A stretch of DNA of 64,000 nt. Source: Mesobacillus subterraneus (GTDB lineage Bacteria; Bacillota; Bacilli; Bacillales; Cytobacillaceae). Positions 31,770 to 39,906 of the stretch are shown here, piece after piece. The DNA is taken from assembly GCF_023715485.1 (NCBI RefSeq), contig NZ_JAMBOF010000008.1:162095-226094 (forward strand), read 5' to 3'. The position numbers and the translations under genes were made by a program. The notes below the pieces were generated by a model. It did no database searches and had not been told where the DNA came from. It worked only from the letters and a program-made list of their open reading frames with translations. Every line of letters begins with the position of its first letter. Positions within the stretch are counted from its first letter, which is position 1.

Positions 31770-32291
31770 TTAGTGCTTTAAAAATTCCCTTGCATGATAG
31801 TACAGATGATGAAAGATGAAATTCCCAGCTAACTTTTTATCAATGAACACCGTATTGAATCCGTACCTGGCTTCGAATGTCTTAAGCCTTCCCAACAACG
31901 CTTTCGGCTGATACTGACTTCGATATTTTCCGTTGATAAGATTTTCGTAATTGTCCTCGATCATTAGCACAAAGTTTAAATTGTGGCTTCTGATTAATTC
32001 ATTCTCGAATCTGTCCTCTTTGGTGTTCTGAGCAAATTCGTCAATGTTGTTCTTCCGTTCCACAACCACATTGAAATGCAAATCTCTCATTATCCCAAAC
32101 TCTTCATTTTTGGGGATGAAGGCTGAATAGTCTCCTGTTTTCATCCCCCTCAAAATGAATGGAACTTCTTTCTTTCGAAAATAGTCGAGAATGTGAGCGT
32201 TTGATTTTTCACGTGTGTCCACAATTAAAGTTAAGGTTTTCAATATGTCCTTGATTTCTTTTTCTGTGAATTTATAAGAGAGTGCGTTCAT
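31770..32291 (-). CDS. ERCC4-type nuclease
   Basis: 173 codons. LTLIVDTREKSNAHIL, GDYSAFIP and VVVERKNNIDEFAQ give the GDx(n)ERKx3D active site of the XPF/ERCC4 nuclease domain, followed by NFVLMIEDNYENL. Structure-selective nucleases of this kind cleave branched DNA in phage recombination and replication. It follows the 57-codon gene with an ATGA overlap. Confidence 0.88.
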   Translation of the reverse strand: MNALSYKFTEKEIKDILKTLTLIVDTREKSNAHILDYFRKKEVPFILRGMKTGDYSAFIPKNEEFGIMRDLHFNVVVERKNNIDEFAQNTKEDRFENELIRSHNLNFVLMIEDNYENLINGKYRSQYQPKALLGRLKTFEARYGFNTVFIDKKLAGNFIFHHLYYHAREFLKH

Positions 32292-32461
32292 AATTCATCC
32301 TCGTCATCATCAATAATCTTCTTGCTGAGAAGGTATTCAAAAACAATGTCAGCAATTTCTTCAACATCTTCTTCTTTTGGTGCTAATCCACGTTTGATTA
32401 ATTCCTTATAGAAAAAATCCGCAATTTCTTCAGTATCAACAAAAACCTCGATTTCCTTCAC
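32288..32461 (-). CDS. Small acidic protein in the replication module
   Basis: 57 codons from GTG 32461: MKEIEVFVDTEEIADFFYKELIKRGLAPKE... ending DDDEDEL. Both ends overlap neighbours (GTGA and ATGA), strong evidence of a real coupled gene. Similar small acidic proteins with LxxRGxxPxEEEVxEIADIxFxYL occur in Bacillus phages. Unknown function. Confidence 0.75.
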   Translation of the reverse strand: MKEIEVFVDTEEIADFFYKELIKRGLAPKEEDVEEIADIVFEYLLSKKIIDDDEDEL

Positions 32462-32910
32462 TGAGTACCAACTCCTTTTTGGAAGTAAGTCATTGCTTTG
32501 TTATATATCTCGATGGACATTTCATCTGTCTTTTCGTTTTCAAAGTTGCAAACTGGATCACTGAGTACCCATCCATTCCGAGAAAATTCAACTACTAAAT
32601 CCATCACAAGTTTTAGTCCCTCCACATCATTCTGCAACCAGTCATTAATCTTGCTGTCGATTCGGCAGCCTTCCCTGTAGAAGTCCACAATCTTATCGAT
32701 GGTTTGCTTAACGTTGTGTTCTTTGTCTGTGTATTCGCCTTTTAGATACGTGATGATGCGTGATTTATATACTTTGACCAGTTCTTCCAACTCTGGATAT
32801 ATGTTTTCTGGATTCTCAATGAAGAGATCGTTTCCGTCAATTGTGAGTGGAGAACCCATTTTTTTGAAATCCTCCACAATATTTTTAGGATGCAAGGAAT
32901 ATTTCACCAT
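32458..32910 (-). CDS. Hypothetical protein with TubC-docking-like N-terminus
   Basis: 150 codons. The first 55 residues (LTIDGNDLFIENPENIYPELEELVKVYKSRIITYLKG) resemble the small TubC N-terminal docking-like domain often seen in phage and plasmid replication proteins. The rest is helical (IDSKINDWLQNDVEGLKLVMDLVVEF). Lies directly after the PrimPol gene and the iteron-like repeats, so a part in replication is plausible. Confidence 0.6.
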   Translation of the reverse strand: MVKYSLHPKNIVEDFKKMGSPLTIDGNDLFIENPENIYPELEELVKVYKSRIITYLKGEYTDKEHNVKQTIDKIVDFYREGCRIDSKINDWLQNDVEGLKLVMDLVVEFSRNGWVLSDPVCNFENEKTDEMSIEIYNKAMTYFQKGVGTQ

Positions 32911-32947
32911 CCTTTTTAATAGATTTATATGGACAAGGACGAAAAAG

Positions 32948-33050
32948 GTGTAGAAGTGAACTTTTGTGTAGCATTTTTCTATAATTTTTCCCTCTTATTT
33001 TTCATATAGGGACTTTACTGTATTTACTACACTCTTCTACACTTCTACAC
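32948..33050. repeat. Iteron-like GTGTAG repeats next to the PrimPol gene (candidate origin)
   Basis: Five copies of GTGTAG in 103 bp: two on the plus strand (32948-32953, 32966-32971) and three on the minus strand (CTACAC at 33027-33032, 33037-33042, 33045-33050), mostly in the longer context GTGTAGAAG. The DNA between is strongly AT-rich. The last copy forms the stop codon of the PrimPol gene. Iteron groups next to replication genes often mark an origin; this is inferred. Confidence 0.5.
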
Positions 33051-35387
33051 TTTTTTTCTATTTTGATAAGAAGTAGGATAAGAAGAATAAGAGGAAAACG
33101 AGAAATTAATGCCCAAACCGTTAAAATAATAGCCCTTATTGTCGCGGTTTTTCTTGTATCCTCTTTCTTCCACTTTTCTGTTGAATTTGGGACGAGTCAG
33201 GAGGTATTCTCCATTCTCGATACACCATTCTTCATATTTTTGGTACAGATCCTTTACATAACACTTGGCAGCATCATTAAAAACGCAATACTCTTTCAGG
33301 AAGTTTCCTACTGCATCCATTTCGCCCCTGTAATCGTCTGTGGCTTCCTGGACTTCCTTCGGATTACCTAGACCTTCCTTCTGCCATTTAAGGCAGCCTT
33401 CCACCGCCCAGCGTAGTATTCCGGACATTTCTTGTTGAAGTAGTTTATCCCCTAAGTGTTTATCTACCTTTTCTTTTGGGATGGTTACAGTAAAGGGTAC
33501 AAGTCGAATCCTTCGCCATATTCCTTCATCTGAGCCTTTAATAATCGGCTTGTGGTTTGTGGTGAAGAATATCTTGAACTCAGGCTTATACACGAATGGA
33601 TTTCCGTATAAGAACCTCGCCTGGATAGGTTCACCGCCTGTCAGCTGCTTAATCAATGATTCTGCTAATCTTGCACCTTCTTCACTTTCTGAAGCGGCAA
33701 CCAATCTTGAACCTTTCAAAGTGGCTAAATCGCTCCTGGCACCTTCGTTTTTCCTTACCGAGAAGGTTTCTGTGTTCGTTTGTTGACCATAATCCCCAAA
33801 TAGATAACGAATAGTATCCAAGAAGGTACTCTTTCCGTTTCTTCCCTTTCCGTAGAGGAAAAATAAAACTTGTTCCGATGTGTCACCTGTAAGCGCATAC
33901 CCAATGGCTTTTTGTAAGAAATTAATCAGCTCTTGTTTAACGTTGCCTTCTTCATCCTGCATGATGTCCTCTAAGAATTTCTTCCACAGTGGGCAATCAG
34001 CGTTCGGATCGTAGGCAATAGGAGAGATTTTATTCATATAAAACTCCCGGTTATGCTCTAAAAACTCGCCTGTTTCTAGGTTTACTACTCCGTTAGCACA
34101 GTTAAAAAGCATTTGGTCTTTATCCATATCGTCCGGTAAAATCGGCACTTCTGATTCAGATAAGGCAATCATCGCTTCAAGTCTGGACCTGGATTCAGAG
34201 CCTACTGCATGTTTTGATAATGCTGCCCTGGCTTCTGATTCCTCTTCCTGTGAAGCTTCCTTGTATATCATTCGGACCGTATGCTTTGCCATTTGTTTTA
34301 TCTGATTGGTGTCATCTTCTCGCCAGCGTTTACCGTCCCAGATGTACCATTTCTTAAAAGCGTTGTTATATCGCAAGTCCTTGCCGAATCTGTATATCAA
34401 CCTTTCAGCATTACCAAGGTCTGTCCTCATGAAGTTAGGTGCTTTCTCTATTGGTTCTTCATAATTCAGAATGTTGATTTTGTAGGTCTTAGGTTCAAAG
34501 TCTGCGATGGTGTTATGCGTTGATTGCATAGCCGCTTCTAACGTCATTTCTCCGTAAGTCCGGCCATCCGAGGAATGTTGCTTGTCCCATTTCTCTCTAT
34601 ACAATCCTGATTCCCTGAACATATCGTCCATTTTGTAAATGTCTTTGTTTGTCCAGAAGGCTAAGTGATTGCATAAAGCGAGGTCTGTTGAAGAGTGATC
34701 TCCGTCAATCAGTTCACCGTTGTATAGGGACTGAATGTGGCTTCCGTTCTTGCTCTTGAACATCTTCACCCATATTTCAGAATTGGAAAGATTCACGATG
34801 TCATTTTGTTTCTTTACTGGTTTCTTCACAGTCGATGGTTTTTTATCATCGTCCGGGAAGTATTTTTTAAACAGCAAGCTTAATTCTGATGTTCTTTCCA
34901 CAATTTCATAAACGTTTTGTGATTTACCTGTGAATGTGAAGTATCTGCCATAGCGATATATTTCAAGACCTAGCTTTGAATTTTTCTTTCCGGTACCTTT
35001 TTCAATCGGCAGCTCACCTTTGACAATGATGTGGACTCCTGTACCGCTTGGTGATAATTCTGTGTAGCTGTCCATCATTTCAATGACTTCATCTGCTAAT
35101 TCGGAAAATTTTCCATCCTTGTAACATTTATCTATGTCTATGCCAATGTATGGATCTTCCTTGGAAAACATGAAGCCTATGCCCTCGTAACCACCCTTGT
35201 TGTATGTATGGACAGCTGAGTGAAAGCTGGACCATGTTCTTTTGTTGTTGGATTGGGCCATGACTCCATTAGTTTGATAAGGGACTTTTGTAGGCTTGTC
35301 CTCCCCTTCTCGCAGTTCGGACTTCCACACGATCCATTGATTGGCTTTCTTTAATTCGTCTGGAATATCTGTAAAATCATATTTCAA
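33045..35387 (-). CDS. Primase-polymerase/SF3 helicase replication protein
   Basis: 780 codons. N-terminal prim-pol-like part: GIGFMFSKEDPYIGIDIDKC (acidic metal residues), SPSGTGVHIIVKGELP and LEIYRYGRYFTFTG. The middle matches D5_N (PNADCPLWKKFLEDIMQDEEGN). The SF3 helicase has Walker A LYGKGRNGKSTFLDTI, VAASESEEGARLAE, and motif C-like FKIFFTTNHKPIIKGSDEGIWRRIRLVPF. Similar to the NrS-1/P4-type initiator proteins that both prime and unwind. Main phage replication enzyme. Confidence 0.93.
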   Translation of the reverse strand: MKYDFTDIPDELKKANQWIVWKSELREGEDKPTKVPYQTNGVMAQSNNKRTWSSFHSAVHTYNKGGYEGIGFMFSKEDPYIGIDIDKCYKDGKFSELADEVIEMMDSYTELSPSGTGVHIIVKGELPIEKGTGKKNSKLGLEIYRYGRYFTFTGKSQNVYEIVERTSELSLLFKKYFPDDDKKPSTVKKPVKKQNDIVNLSNSEIWVKMFKSKNGSHIQSLYNGELIDGDHSSTDLALCNHLAFWTNKDIYKMDDMFRESGLYREKWDKQHSSDGRTYGEMTLEAAMQSTHNTIADFEPKTYKINILNYEEPIEKAPNFMRTDLGNAERLIYRFGKDLRYNNAFKKWYIWDGKRWREDDTNQIKQMAKHTVRMIYKEASQEEESEARAALSKHAVGSESRSRLEAMIALSESEVPILPDDMDKDQMLFNCANGVVNLETGEFLEHNREFYMNKISPIAYDPNADCPLWKKFLEDIMQDEEGNVKQELINFLQKAIGYALTGDTSEQVLFFLYGKGRNGKSTFLDTIRYLFGDYGQQTNTETFSVRKNEGARSDLATLKGSRLVAASESEEGARLAESLIKQLTGGEPIQARFLYGNPFVYKPEFKIFFTTNHKPIIKGSDEGIWRRIRLVPFTVTIPKEKVDKHLGDKLLQQEMSGILRWAVEGCLKWQKEGLGNPKEVQEATDDYRGEMDAVGNFLKEYCVFNDAAKCYVKDLYQKYEEWCIENGEYLLTRPKFNRKVEERGYKKNRDNKGYYFNGLGINFSFSSYSSYPTSYQNRKKV

Positions 35388-35463
35388 GATTGTAGTCCCT
35401 CCCTTCTAAAGAAAAACGAGGGAGGGAACACCTCCCCCTTTTTAGTGATTGCCTATTGTCGGT

Positions 35464-35898
35464 TTAGAAAGGGACATCATCATCTGAAACTTTAACTTCT
35501 TGTGGAGGATTGACCTCTGAAACTTTGAAACTCTTAATCTCAGGATATTTCTTTCCATTGTGCTCACGCTCACCGACCACAACACGAACAGGAGAGTTGA
35601 GGAAAGTGTCTGCCCATTCCTTGAAATTCTTAAATTCCTTACCGTCCGGGAATTGTGCTGCCTTTGATGCTGCCTGGAATCTCCACATTGAATTATCTGA
35701 AACTGTGAAGTTATCAAAAAGGATTTTCTGCCCTTGGCATGGTTGCTCAACATCGGAACGGATTTCATAATCGAATACAACACGATTGTTACCGGACTGT
35801 GCTTTTTTCATTTCGTAGTTCATTGGGATAACTTCGTATTCTCCTGGCTTGACGATTTCAAATGTAGAACCTGCTTCTGAATGATTTACTTTAAACAT
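35464..35898 (-). CDS. DUF669 phage protein (single-strand-DNA-binding-like)
   Basis: 144 codons. MFKVNHSEAGSTFEIVKPGEYEVIPMNYEMKKAQSGNNRVVFDYEIR and the KFKEWADTFLNSPVRVVVGERE... KVSEVNPPQ end are the DUF669 pattern. In phages it always accompanies a Sak4-like ATPase and is thought to act in recombination as a single-strand binding partner. One base separates it from that gene. Confidence 0.85.
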   Translation of the reverse strand: MFKVNHSEAGSTFEIVKPGEYEVIPMNYEMKKAQSGNNRVVFDYEIRSDVEQPCQGQKILFDNFTVSDNSMWRFQAASKAAQFPDGKEFKNFKEWADTFLNSPVRVVVGEREHNGKKYPEIKSFKVSEVNPPQEVKVSDDDVPF

Positions 35899-35899
35899 A

Positions 35900-36595
35900 T
35901 TAATTTTCCCCTCTCAATTGGTTAGTTTGTGTAGTTGCTAATAATTCGCTTTGCAAGCAGCCTTTACGGTCATCGAGTTGATTCTTGGCATAAGTGCTAT
36001 TTGTAGCACTCAGGACAAATCCTCTTTCTCCGTCTGAATTGACTAAGATCCTTCCGACTACATCACACAGGCCCAGTACGTTATTCATGATTTTCTTATT
36101 AATTTGTGGGTAGCTTCGGTTATATTGTTGACCGCTGCTATCTGTGTAAAGGTCATCCGTTTCCCATGCTGTCCAGATAAGATTCGCACCAAGATTCTTC
36201 ATATACCTCAGACTGTTTACAATACGGAACTGCATATATTGATAATCCCCTTGCGAGGGAACACCCTTGTTTTTGCCTTTGCTCCCTAAATCAGAGAGTA
36301 GGCATCGTTCTAATTCACTGATGTTGTCGACCACGATATTGTCATATACACCCTTGTAATTTTTGCTCAGGTCCAGGATCAACTTCTCCCATACTTCCCA
36401 AGTGTTTGAATTGTCCACATAGGCAATGTCGATGTTTTCGTTCCCTCTTAACACTCGGGTTGTTCTGTCCACATCGAGAACCAATGTTTTTCCCGGAAAG
36501 TATTTAATGGTGGAAGTCTTGCCCATGCCTGGCGGTCCATATATTAAGTAAGTGGCTATGTCCGTTGTTATGTCTGATGCACTGACAATTTGCAT
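35900..36595 (-). CDS. Sak4-like recombinase ATPase (AAA_24)
   Basis: 231 codons. Walker A YGPPGMGKTST near residue 20, LVLDVDRTTRVLRG, Walker B-like NIVVDNISELERCL, and a RecA-like core with GANLIWTAWETDDL. This is the Sak4 type of single-strand annealing/RecA-core recombinases of Firmicute phages. Partner of DUF669 protein downstream. Confidence 0.88.
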   Translation of the reverse strand: MQIVSASDITTDIATYLIYGPPGMGKTSTIKYFPGKTLVLDVDRTTRVLRGNENIDIAYVDNSNTWEVWEKLILDLSKNYKGVYDNIVVDNISELERCLLSDLGSKGKNKGVPSQGDYQYMQFRIVNSLRYMKNLGANLIWTAWETDDLYTDSSGQQYNRSYPQINKKIMNNVLGLCDVVGRILVNSDGERGFVLSATNSTYAKNQLDDRKGCLQSELLATTQTNQLRGEN

Positions 36596-36790
36596 TTACT
36601 GGTTCAACTCCTTCGCTTCCAATTCTTCAAGCAACTGCTCAATCTGCTGGATCGCCTGTCGTTCACGTTCGTTCGCCTGTTCGAGTGTTTCAATAGATTC
36701 CTTGTTTAGTTGAATCTTATTTTCGTTGTCCTCCAGTTGGCGATTGCGGTACTTCAATTCACGCTGCAGAGTGTGGATGACGTAGTTCAT
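36596..36790 (-). CDS. Small coiled-coil protein
   Basis: 64 codons, almost wholly heptad repeats (LQRELKYRNRQLEDNENKIQLNKESIETLEQANERERQAIQQIEQLLEEL). Overlaps its upstream neighbour by 4 bases. Unknown function, early region. Confidence 0.65.
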   Translation of the reverse strand: MNYVIHTLQRELKYRNRQLEDNENKIQLNKESIETLEQANERERQAIQQIEQLLEELEAKELNQ

Positions 36791-37062
36791 GTTGTCACCG
36801 GCTTCTTCACCAAATATGTGAAATCTCCGCGAATCCCATTTGTCGCTGTGCTTCCTACTGAGAATGTTTCTGCTGGGTCACCGTAATTCGATTCCTCGAT
36901 TGGCTCACCGATAATGCTGGCAAACCTTTTAGCACGTTCCTCGGCTTCTTCCCGAGATACCGGCCTGTAATTCTCCCCTTCAAACTGTGTCATGTGGATG
37001 TGTAGGTATGCGCCTGAATCAATCGCATCGGACAAAAACTGCATGAGCCTTTCTTTATTCAT
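36787..37062 (-). CDS. Hypothetical phage protein
   Basis: 91 codons from ATG 37062, favoured over the upstream in-frame codon because GGAGG lies close to it. MNKERLMQFLSDAIDSGAYLHIHMTQFEGENYRPVSREEAEERAKRFASIIGE ... alpha/beta, a small family common in Bacillus phages. No known activity. Confidence 0.65.
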   Translation of the reverse strand: MNKERLMQFLSDAIDSGAYLHIHMTQFEGENYRPVSREEAEERAKRFASIIGEPIEESNYGDPAETFSVGSTATNGIRGDFTYLVKKPVTT

Positions 37063-37450
37063 GTGGATGACCTCCCTCAAATTTAGTTTTTAGATATTGA
37101 TACAATCCTTCAATTAACTGAACATCAACATACGCATAAACACCGGCATCCCAACTGTCGTGAATAAGATAAGCCTGTTCAAAGTCCTTGAAGTTCTCGT
37201 CATCCACAATACTGATGAACTCGTTATCCTTGATTACCGCCATTTCCATTTCTGAATAGAGGTCAGTTTCCATCGTTATCCTTGGTGAACAGTAGTGATA
37301 ATAGCTCGCTTGGATTGATAAGACATATGGGCCTACTTGAATACCTTTGTGCATTCTGTGCATGTTATCAGGCTCGAAAATTGCTCGTAACGCTGTTTTA
37401 TCGCCTAGTTCACGTTCTTCTAACTGTGTTAGAAATTCCACTTTCCTCAC
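37055..37450 (-). CDS. Hypothetical phage protein
   Basis: 131 codons. Beta-rich with many aromatic residues: GIQVGPYVLSIQASYYHYCSPR and QAYLIHDSWDAGVYAYVDVQLIEGLYQYL. No domain recognised. Overlaps the next gene by 8 bases. Confidence 0.6.
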   Translation of the reverse strand: MRKVEFLTQLEERELGDKTALRAIFEPDNMHRMHKGIQVGPYVLSIQASYYHYCSPRITMETDLYSEMEMAVIKDNEFISIVDDENFKDFEQAYLIHDSWDAGVYAYVDVQLIEGLYQYLKTKFEGGHPHE

Positions 37451-37524
37451 TCCTATTTACTCCCCTCACCGAATCAGGTAAGATGGAGTTGGGTATTTTG
37501 TTTAGTCACTGTTTGCGGCAGTGG

Positions 37525-37920
37525 CTATTTTTGTTCGTATTTATTGCCGATGACTTCCACAACTTGGTTTTCATCAAAGTCTAATGGGCAACCTTTTCCG
37601 TTACCTTCATCAATAAACCAACATCCGTATAAGAATTTAATTTCTCCTTTTAATTCAAATCCTTGTTCAATGTCTGAATCTAAATATCCGTTACCACTTA
37701 CTACGAACGGAACATCAGGTCTTTTAAAATGAACAATATCCCCCTCATAAATTTCCACATCGTTCTTGTCGTGTAGCCCGGTAAATTGCATCCAGATAGC
37801 TTCTTTTGCACCTACATAGCTATCAGCCAATCCAGTGAATCCTAGATAATTTTCCTTTGACAACGTGTACATTTCGTTTAATTCTTGGTTCCATATCCGA
37901 AACTTTATAACTCTTGCCAT
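37525..37920 (-). CDS. YopX family protein
   Basis: 131 codons from ATG 37920 (GGAGG 9 bases upstream). KFRIWNQELNEMYTL, QFTGLHDKNDVEIYEGDIVHF and the end NQVVEVIGNKYEQK are the full YopX signature (FRxW, QxTGLxDKNGxxIYEGDIV, EVIGNxYE). Widespread in Gram-positive phages; function unknown. Confidence 0.93.
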   Translation of the reverse strand: MARVIKFRIWNQELNEMYTLSKENYLGFTGLADSYVGAKEAIWMQFTGLHDKNDVEIYEGDIVHFKRPDVPFVVSGNGYLDSDIEQGFELKGEIKFLYGCWFIDEGNGKGCPLDFDENQVVEVIGNKYEQK

Positions 37921-37933
37921 TCTCCCCAACCTC

Positions 37934-38152
37934 CTAACCTATTGTTTTAAACTCAAAGCCATATTCCTCCGCAAGATACCGTTCCAGATTGTGCTTCAGT
38001 ACGGTGGTTTCTCCGTCCTCCACAATGTCCTCGCCGATGACGATAATTTCGCCAAAGTAATCCTTTCCGTATGTGTCCGGCTCGTCAGGTGTGTTAGTGG
38101 GATAGCCAGTGCGTAGTGTGCGAGATATTGCCGGGTGTTCGATTGTACTCAC
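37934..38152 (-). CDS. YqaI-like phage protein
   Basis: 72 codons. IEHPAISRTLRTGYPT start and GETTVLKHNLERYLAEEYGFEFK end resemble YqaI of the B. subtilis skin element. AAGGAGG directly abuts the GTG start, which is unusually close; the true start may be non-standard. Function unknown. Confidence 0.7.
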   Translation of the reverse strand: MSTIEHPAISRTLRTGYPTNTPDEPDTYGKDYFGEIIVIGEDIVEDGETTVLKHNLERYLAEEYGFEFKTIG

Positions 38153-38185
38153 CTCCTTAGATGGAGTTTTTCTTCGGATTGCGTA

Positions 38186-38368
38186 CTAAACGTATTTAAC
38201 TTTGCATCCTAAAATTTCAGCGACATAACTTGCTTCACTTTTACTTTGAAATACAATTGCATCTTTTCTCATACAGCTTGTATCTACTGTTTTGTTTGCT
38301 AAATCATAAGACTCCACATAATCGCCACAATCAAAAACCAAAATATATCCAGCTTTATTTTCTTCCAA
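38186..38368 (-). CDS. Hypothetical small phage protein
   Basis: 60 codons from TTG 38368 (GAGGGAT upstream). YILVFDCGDYVESYDLANKTVD and SEASYVAEILGCKVKYV give an alpha/beta character. Not recognised. Confidence 0.6.
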   Translation of the reverse strand: MEENKAGYILVFDCGDYVESYDLANKTVDTSCMRKDAIVFQSKSEASYVAEILGCKVKYV

Positions 38369-38410
38369 TTCAATCCCTCAATTCATTTTTATTTGTTTCA
38401 CTATTTTGGT

Positions 38411-38524
38411 CTAATTCGCCACAAACACATTCGCCACAATCACCACGATCATCAATCCCCAGCCGATTACCGCCCAACCCCATTCAATGGAGTGGTTCGC
38501 GTTTTCATCCTTTACCGCTCTCAT
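38411..38524 (-). CDS. Small membrane protein
   Basis: 37 codons: MRAVKDENANHSIEWGWAVI... with one hydrophobic helix GWGLMIVVIVANVFVA. AAGGAGG lies 10 bases upstream, and ATG overlaps the previous stop (ATGA). Real by these marks, although short. Unknown function. Confidence 0.7.
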   Translation of the reverse strand: MRAVKDENANHSIEWGWAVIGWGLMIVVIVANVFVAN

Positions 38525-38922
38525 TGTGCTTTCGCCTCCTTAGCAGGTGTTCCATCAGCTATTAAGTCGCACCATCTACAAAATGCACTTATAATCGGTT
38601 GGACGTTTTTATCATCCAGTTCTCCACCGAATCCGATAAATCCATTTTCATTAAATGAAATGGCTTCTCTTGAATCAAAATAACTTCCTTTTACCTTTAG
38701 GTACGCGTATCTCAATCCGGTTTTCTGATAGACTTTAATGTGTTTTTTCAAAGGTTTTCGGACCCTTAAATTCATTAATTGAGCATGTTCGCCGCCAAAC
38801 ATAAAGTATTCCGCTAGTTCAGCTTTCATCAAATGAAATAGACTTGAAATATCTTCTTCTGTAATGTCTACATACGATAAACCCGAATTTTTAAAATGTT
38901 CTCTTGCTTCATCCCTGTTCAC
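38521..38922 (-). CDS. Hypothetical early phage protein
   Basis: 133 codons from GTG 38922. This start has AAAGGAGG 10 bases upstream and overlaps the stop of a 35-codon gene (GTGA); the longer in-frame ORF to 39060 runs through that gene and is rejected. FMFGGEHAQLMNLRVRKPLKKHIKVYQKTGLRYAYLKVKGSYFDSREAI is a mixed alpha/beta core. Not recognised. Confidence 0.65.
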   Translation of the reverse strand: MNRDEAREHFKNSGLSYVDITEEDISSLFHLMKAELAEYFMFGGEHAQLMNLRVRKPLKKHIKVYQKTGLRYAYLKVKGSYFDSREAISFNENGFIGFGGELDDKNVQPIISAFCRWCDLIADGTPAKEAKAQ

Positions 38923-39026
38923 TGTGCTTTGGCCTCCTTTTTCTGGTCCGCCAAAATCCTTGGCACCGATGTTTTCATGAAGTAAAGATGAATCATTTTT
39001 TTGGTTGATTCGTTTGGTTGTTTCAA
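38919..39026 (-). CDS. Tiny protein following the Cro-like gene
   Basis: 35 codons from TTG 39026: MKQPNESTKKMIHLYFMKTS... ending KKEAKAQ. GGGAGAGGGG stands at the right distance, and the stop overlaps the next GTG. Small phage proteins with the core FxxKTSVPRIL are frequent next to cro genes. The frame does not agree with the longer ORF there, so it is easily overlooked. Confidence 0.7.
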   Translation of the reverse strand: MKQPNESTKKMIHLYFMKTSVPRILADQKKEAKAQ

Positions 39027-39043
39027 TTTCCCCTCTCCCTTTT

Positions 39044-39060
39044 TTGTTCAGATTGAACAA
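39044..39060. promoter_or_regulatory. Operator palindrome O3 downstream of the Cro-like gene
   Basis: Perfect 7+3+7 palindrome TTGTTCA-GAT-TGAACAA. It shares TGTTCA-N3-TGAACA with O2 in the early promoter. It lies between the Cro-like stop and the ribosome site of the 35-codon gene. Probably bound by CI or Cro. Confidence 0.7.
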
Positions 39061-39062
39061 AT

Positions 39063-39263
39063 TTACTTTAAAAAAATTTTGTCCAGAGGAACATTTAATA
39101 TCTGTGCTGCTTTTGTCGCTAAAGGAACACTCAAGTTGCGATCAAGGTGATTTTCAACACGATTCAAGTGAGTGACTGTAATCCCAAGCATTTCAGCAAA
39201 TTCCTTTTGAGAGTACCCAGCTTCAAGCCGATATTTTTTTAACTCATTTCTCCACTTTACCAT
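39063..39263 (-). CDS. Cro-like XRE repressor
   Basis: 66 codons from ATG 39263 (GGGAG 7 bases upstream). MVKWRNELKKYRLEAGYSQKEFAEMLGITVTHLNRVENHLDRNLSVPLATKAAQILNVPLDKIF is one complete HTH_3 domain without an effector part. It is the first gene of the early minus-strand operon, divergent from CI, the classic Cro position. Confidence 0.9.
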   Translation of the reverse strand: MVKWRNELKKYRLEAGYSQKEFAEMLGITVTHLNRVENHLDRNLSVPLATKAAQILNVPLDKIFLK

Positions 39264-39281
39264 TTCTTCACTCCCTTCCAA

Positions 39282-39338
39282 TTAGTCAATCTGACTAACT
39301 TATATTTAGATTGTACTGTTCATTTTGAACAAAGTCAA
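39282..39338 (-). promoter_or_regulatory. Early promoter with two operator palindromes
   Basis: On the minus strand, -35 TTGACT (39338-39333), 17-base spacer, -10 TACAAT (39315-39310). The spacer is filled by O2, TGTTCA-TTT-TGAACA (39317-39331). O1, TTAGTCA-ATC-TGACTAA (39282-39298), lies about 11 bases downstream of the -10, across the start of transcription. Binding at O2 would block polymerase directly. Confidence 0.8.
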
Positions 39339-39431
39339 CTCTTTTATTGGTCAATATGGAAAATATTTTTTATGTATATTTCCGATAAAATATAGGAGAA
39401 TAAATAAGTGAGTTTTTGGGGGTGAATAAGG

Positions 39432-39761
39432 ATGGATATAGGTCAAAAGATAAGATATTTAAGAACAAAGAACGGTCACACCCTAGAAGAATTAGGCAAT
39501 AAACTAAATTTTAATTTTTCCAATTTGTCCAAGATAGAGAGAGGCACAAGAAAACCAACACTAGAATTACTAGAAGATATAGCAAAAATATATGATGTTC
39601 CGGTTTCATTCTTTTTCGGGGAAACAAAGGAACTGCCGAATGAACTAAAAAAACATGGAGAGGGTTGGATCAACTTTATAGAAGAAATGGAACAAAAGGA
39701 ACTCACACCTGAACAAATAAAAGCCACATTGGAATTGCTTGAGAAGTTAGGAAAAATCTAA
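39432..39761 (+). CDS. CI-like XRE lysogeny repressor (short form)
   Basis: 109 codons. N-terminal HTH: IGQKIRYLRTKNGHTLEELGNKLNFNFSNLSKIERGTRKPTLELLEDIAKIYDVPVSFFFGE. The C-terminal 45 residues are helical (GEGWINFIEEMEQKELTPEQIKATLELLEKLGKI), as in Xre of PBSX and immR-type repressors. There is no peptidase S24 domain, so LexA-style autocleavage on RecA activation is not expected. Divergent from Cro. Confidence 0.9.
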   Translation: MDIGQKIRYLRTKNGHTLEELGNKLNFNFSNLSKIERGTRKPTLELLEDIAKIYDVPVSFFFGETKELPNELKKHGEGWINFIEEMEQKELTPEQIKATLELLEKLGKI

Positions 39762-39906
39762 CATGACAATTAAATTATTTTATCGACAAATTAATACAAG
39801 TTTTTCATACCAAATATAGGGAAACCCTTCCAAATCAGGTATTATGACTTATTATATTAGTCTTATTTTGTCGAAAGCGGAAAAGGTCAGACATGTAAAG
39901 ACACTC

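Noticed and set aside
35442..35783. 113-codon ORF
   Set aside because: Shadow of the DUF669 gene.
38521..39060. 179-codon version of the early gene
   Set aside because: Its first 46 codons lie over the 35-codon gene that has the ribosome site; GTG 38922 has AAAGGAGG and coupling.
39310..39338. O2 palindrome as a LexA box
   Set aside because: It reads GTTC-N5-GAAC, the opposite polarity to GAAC-N4-GTTC.
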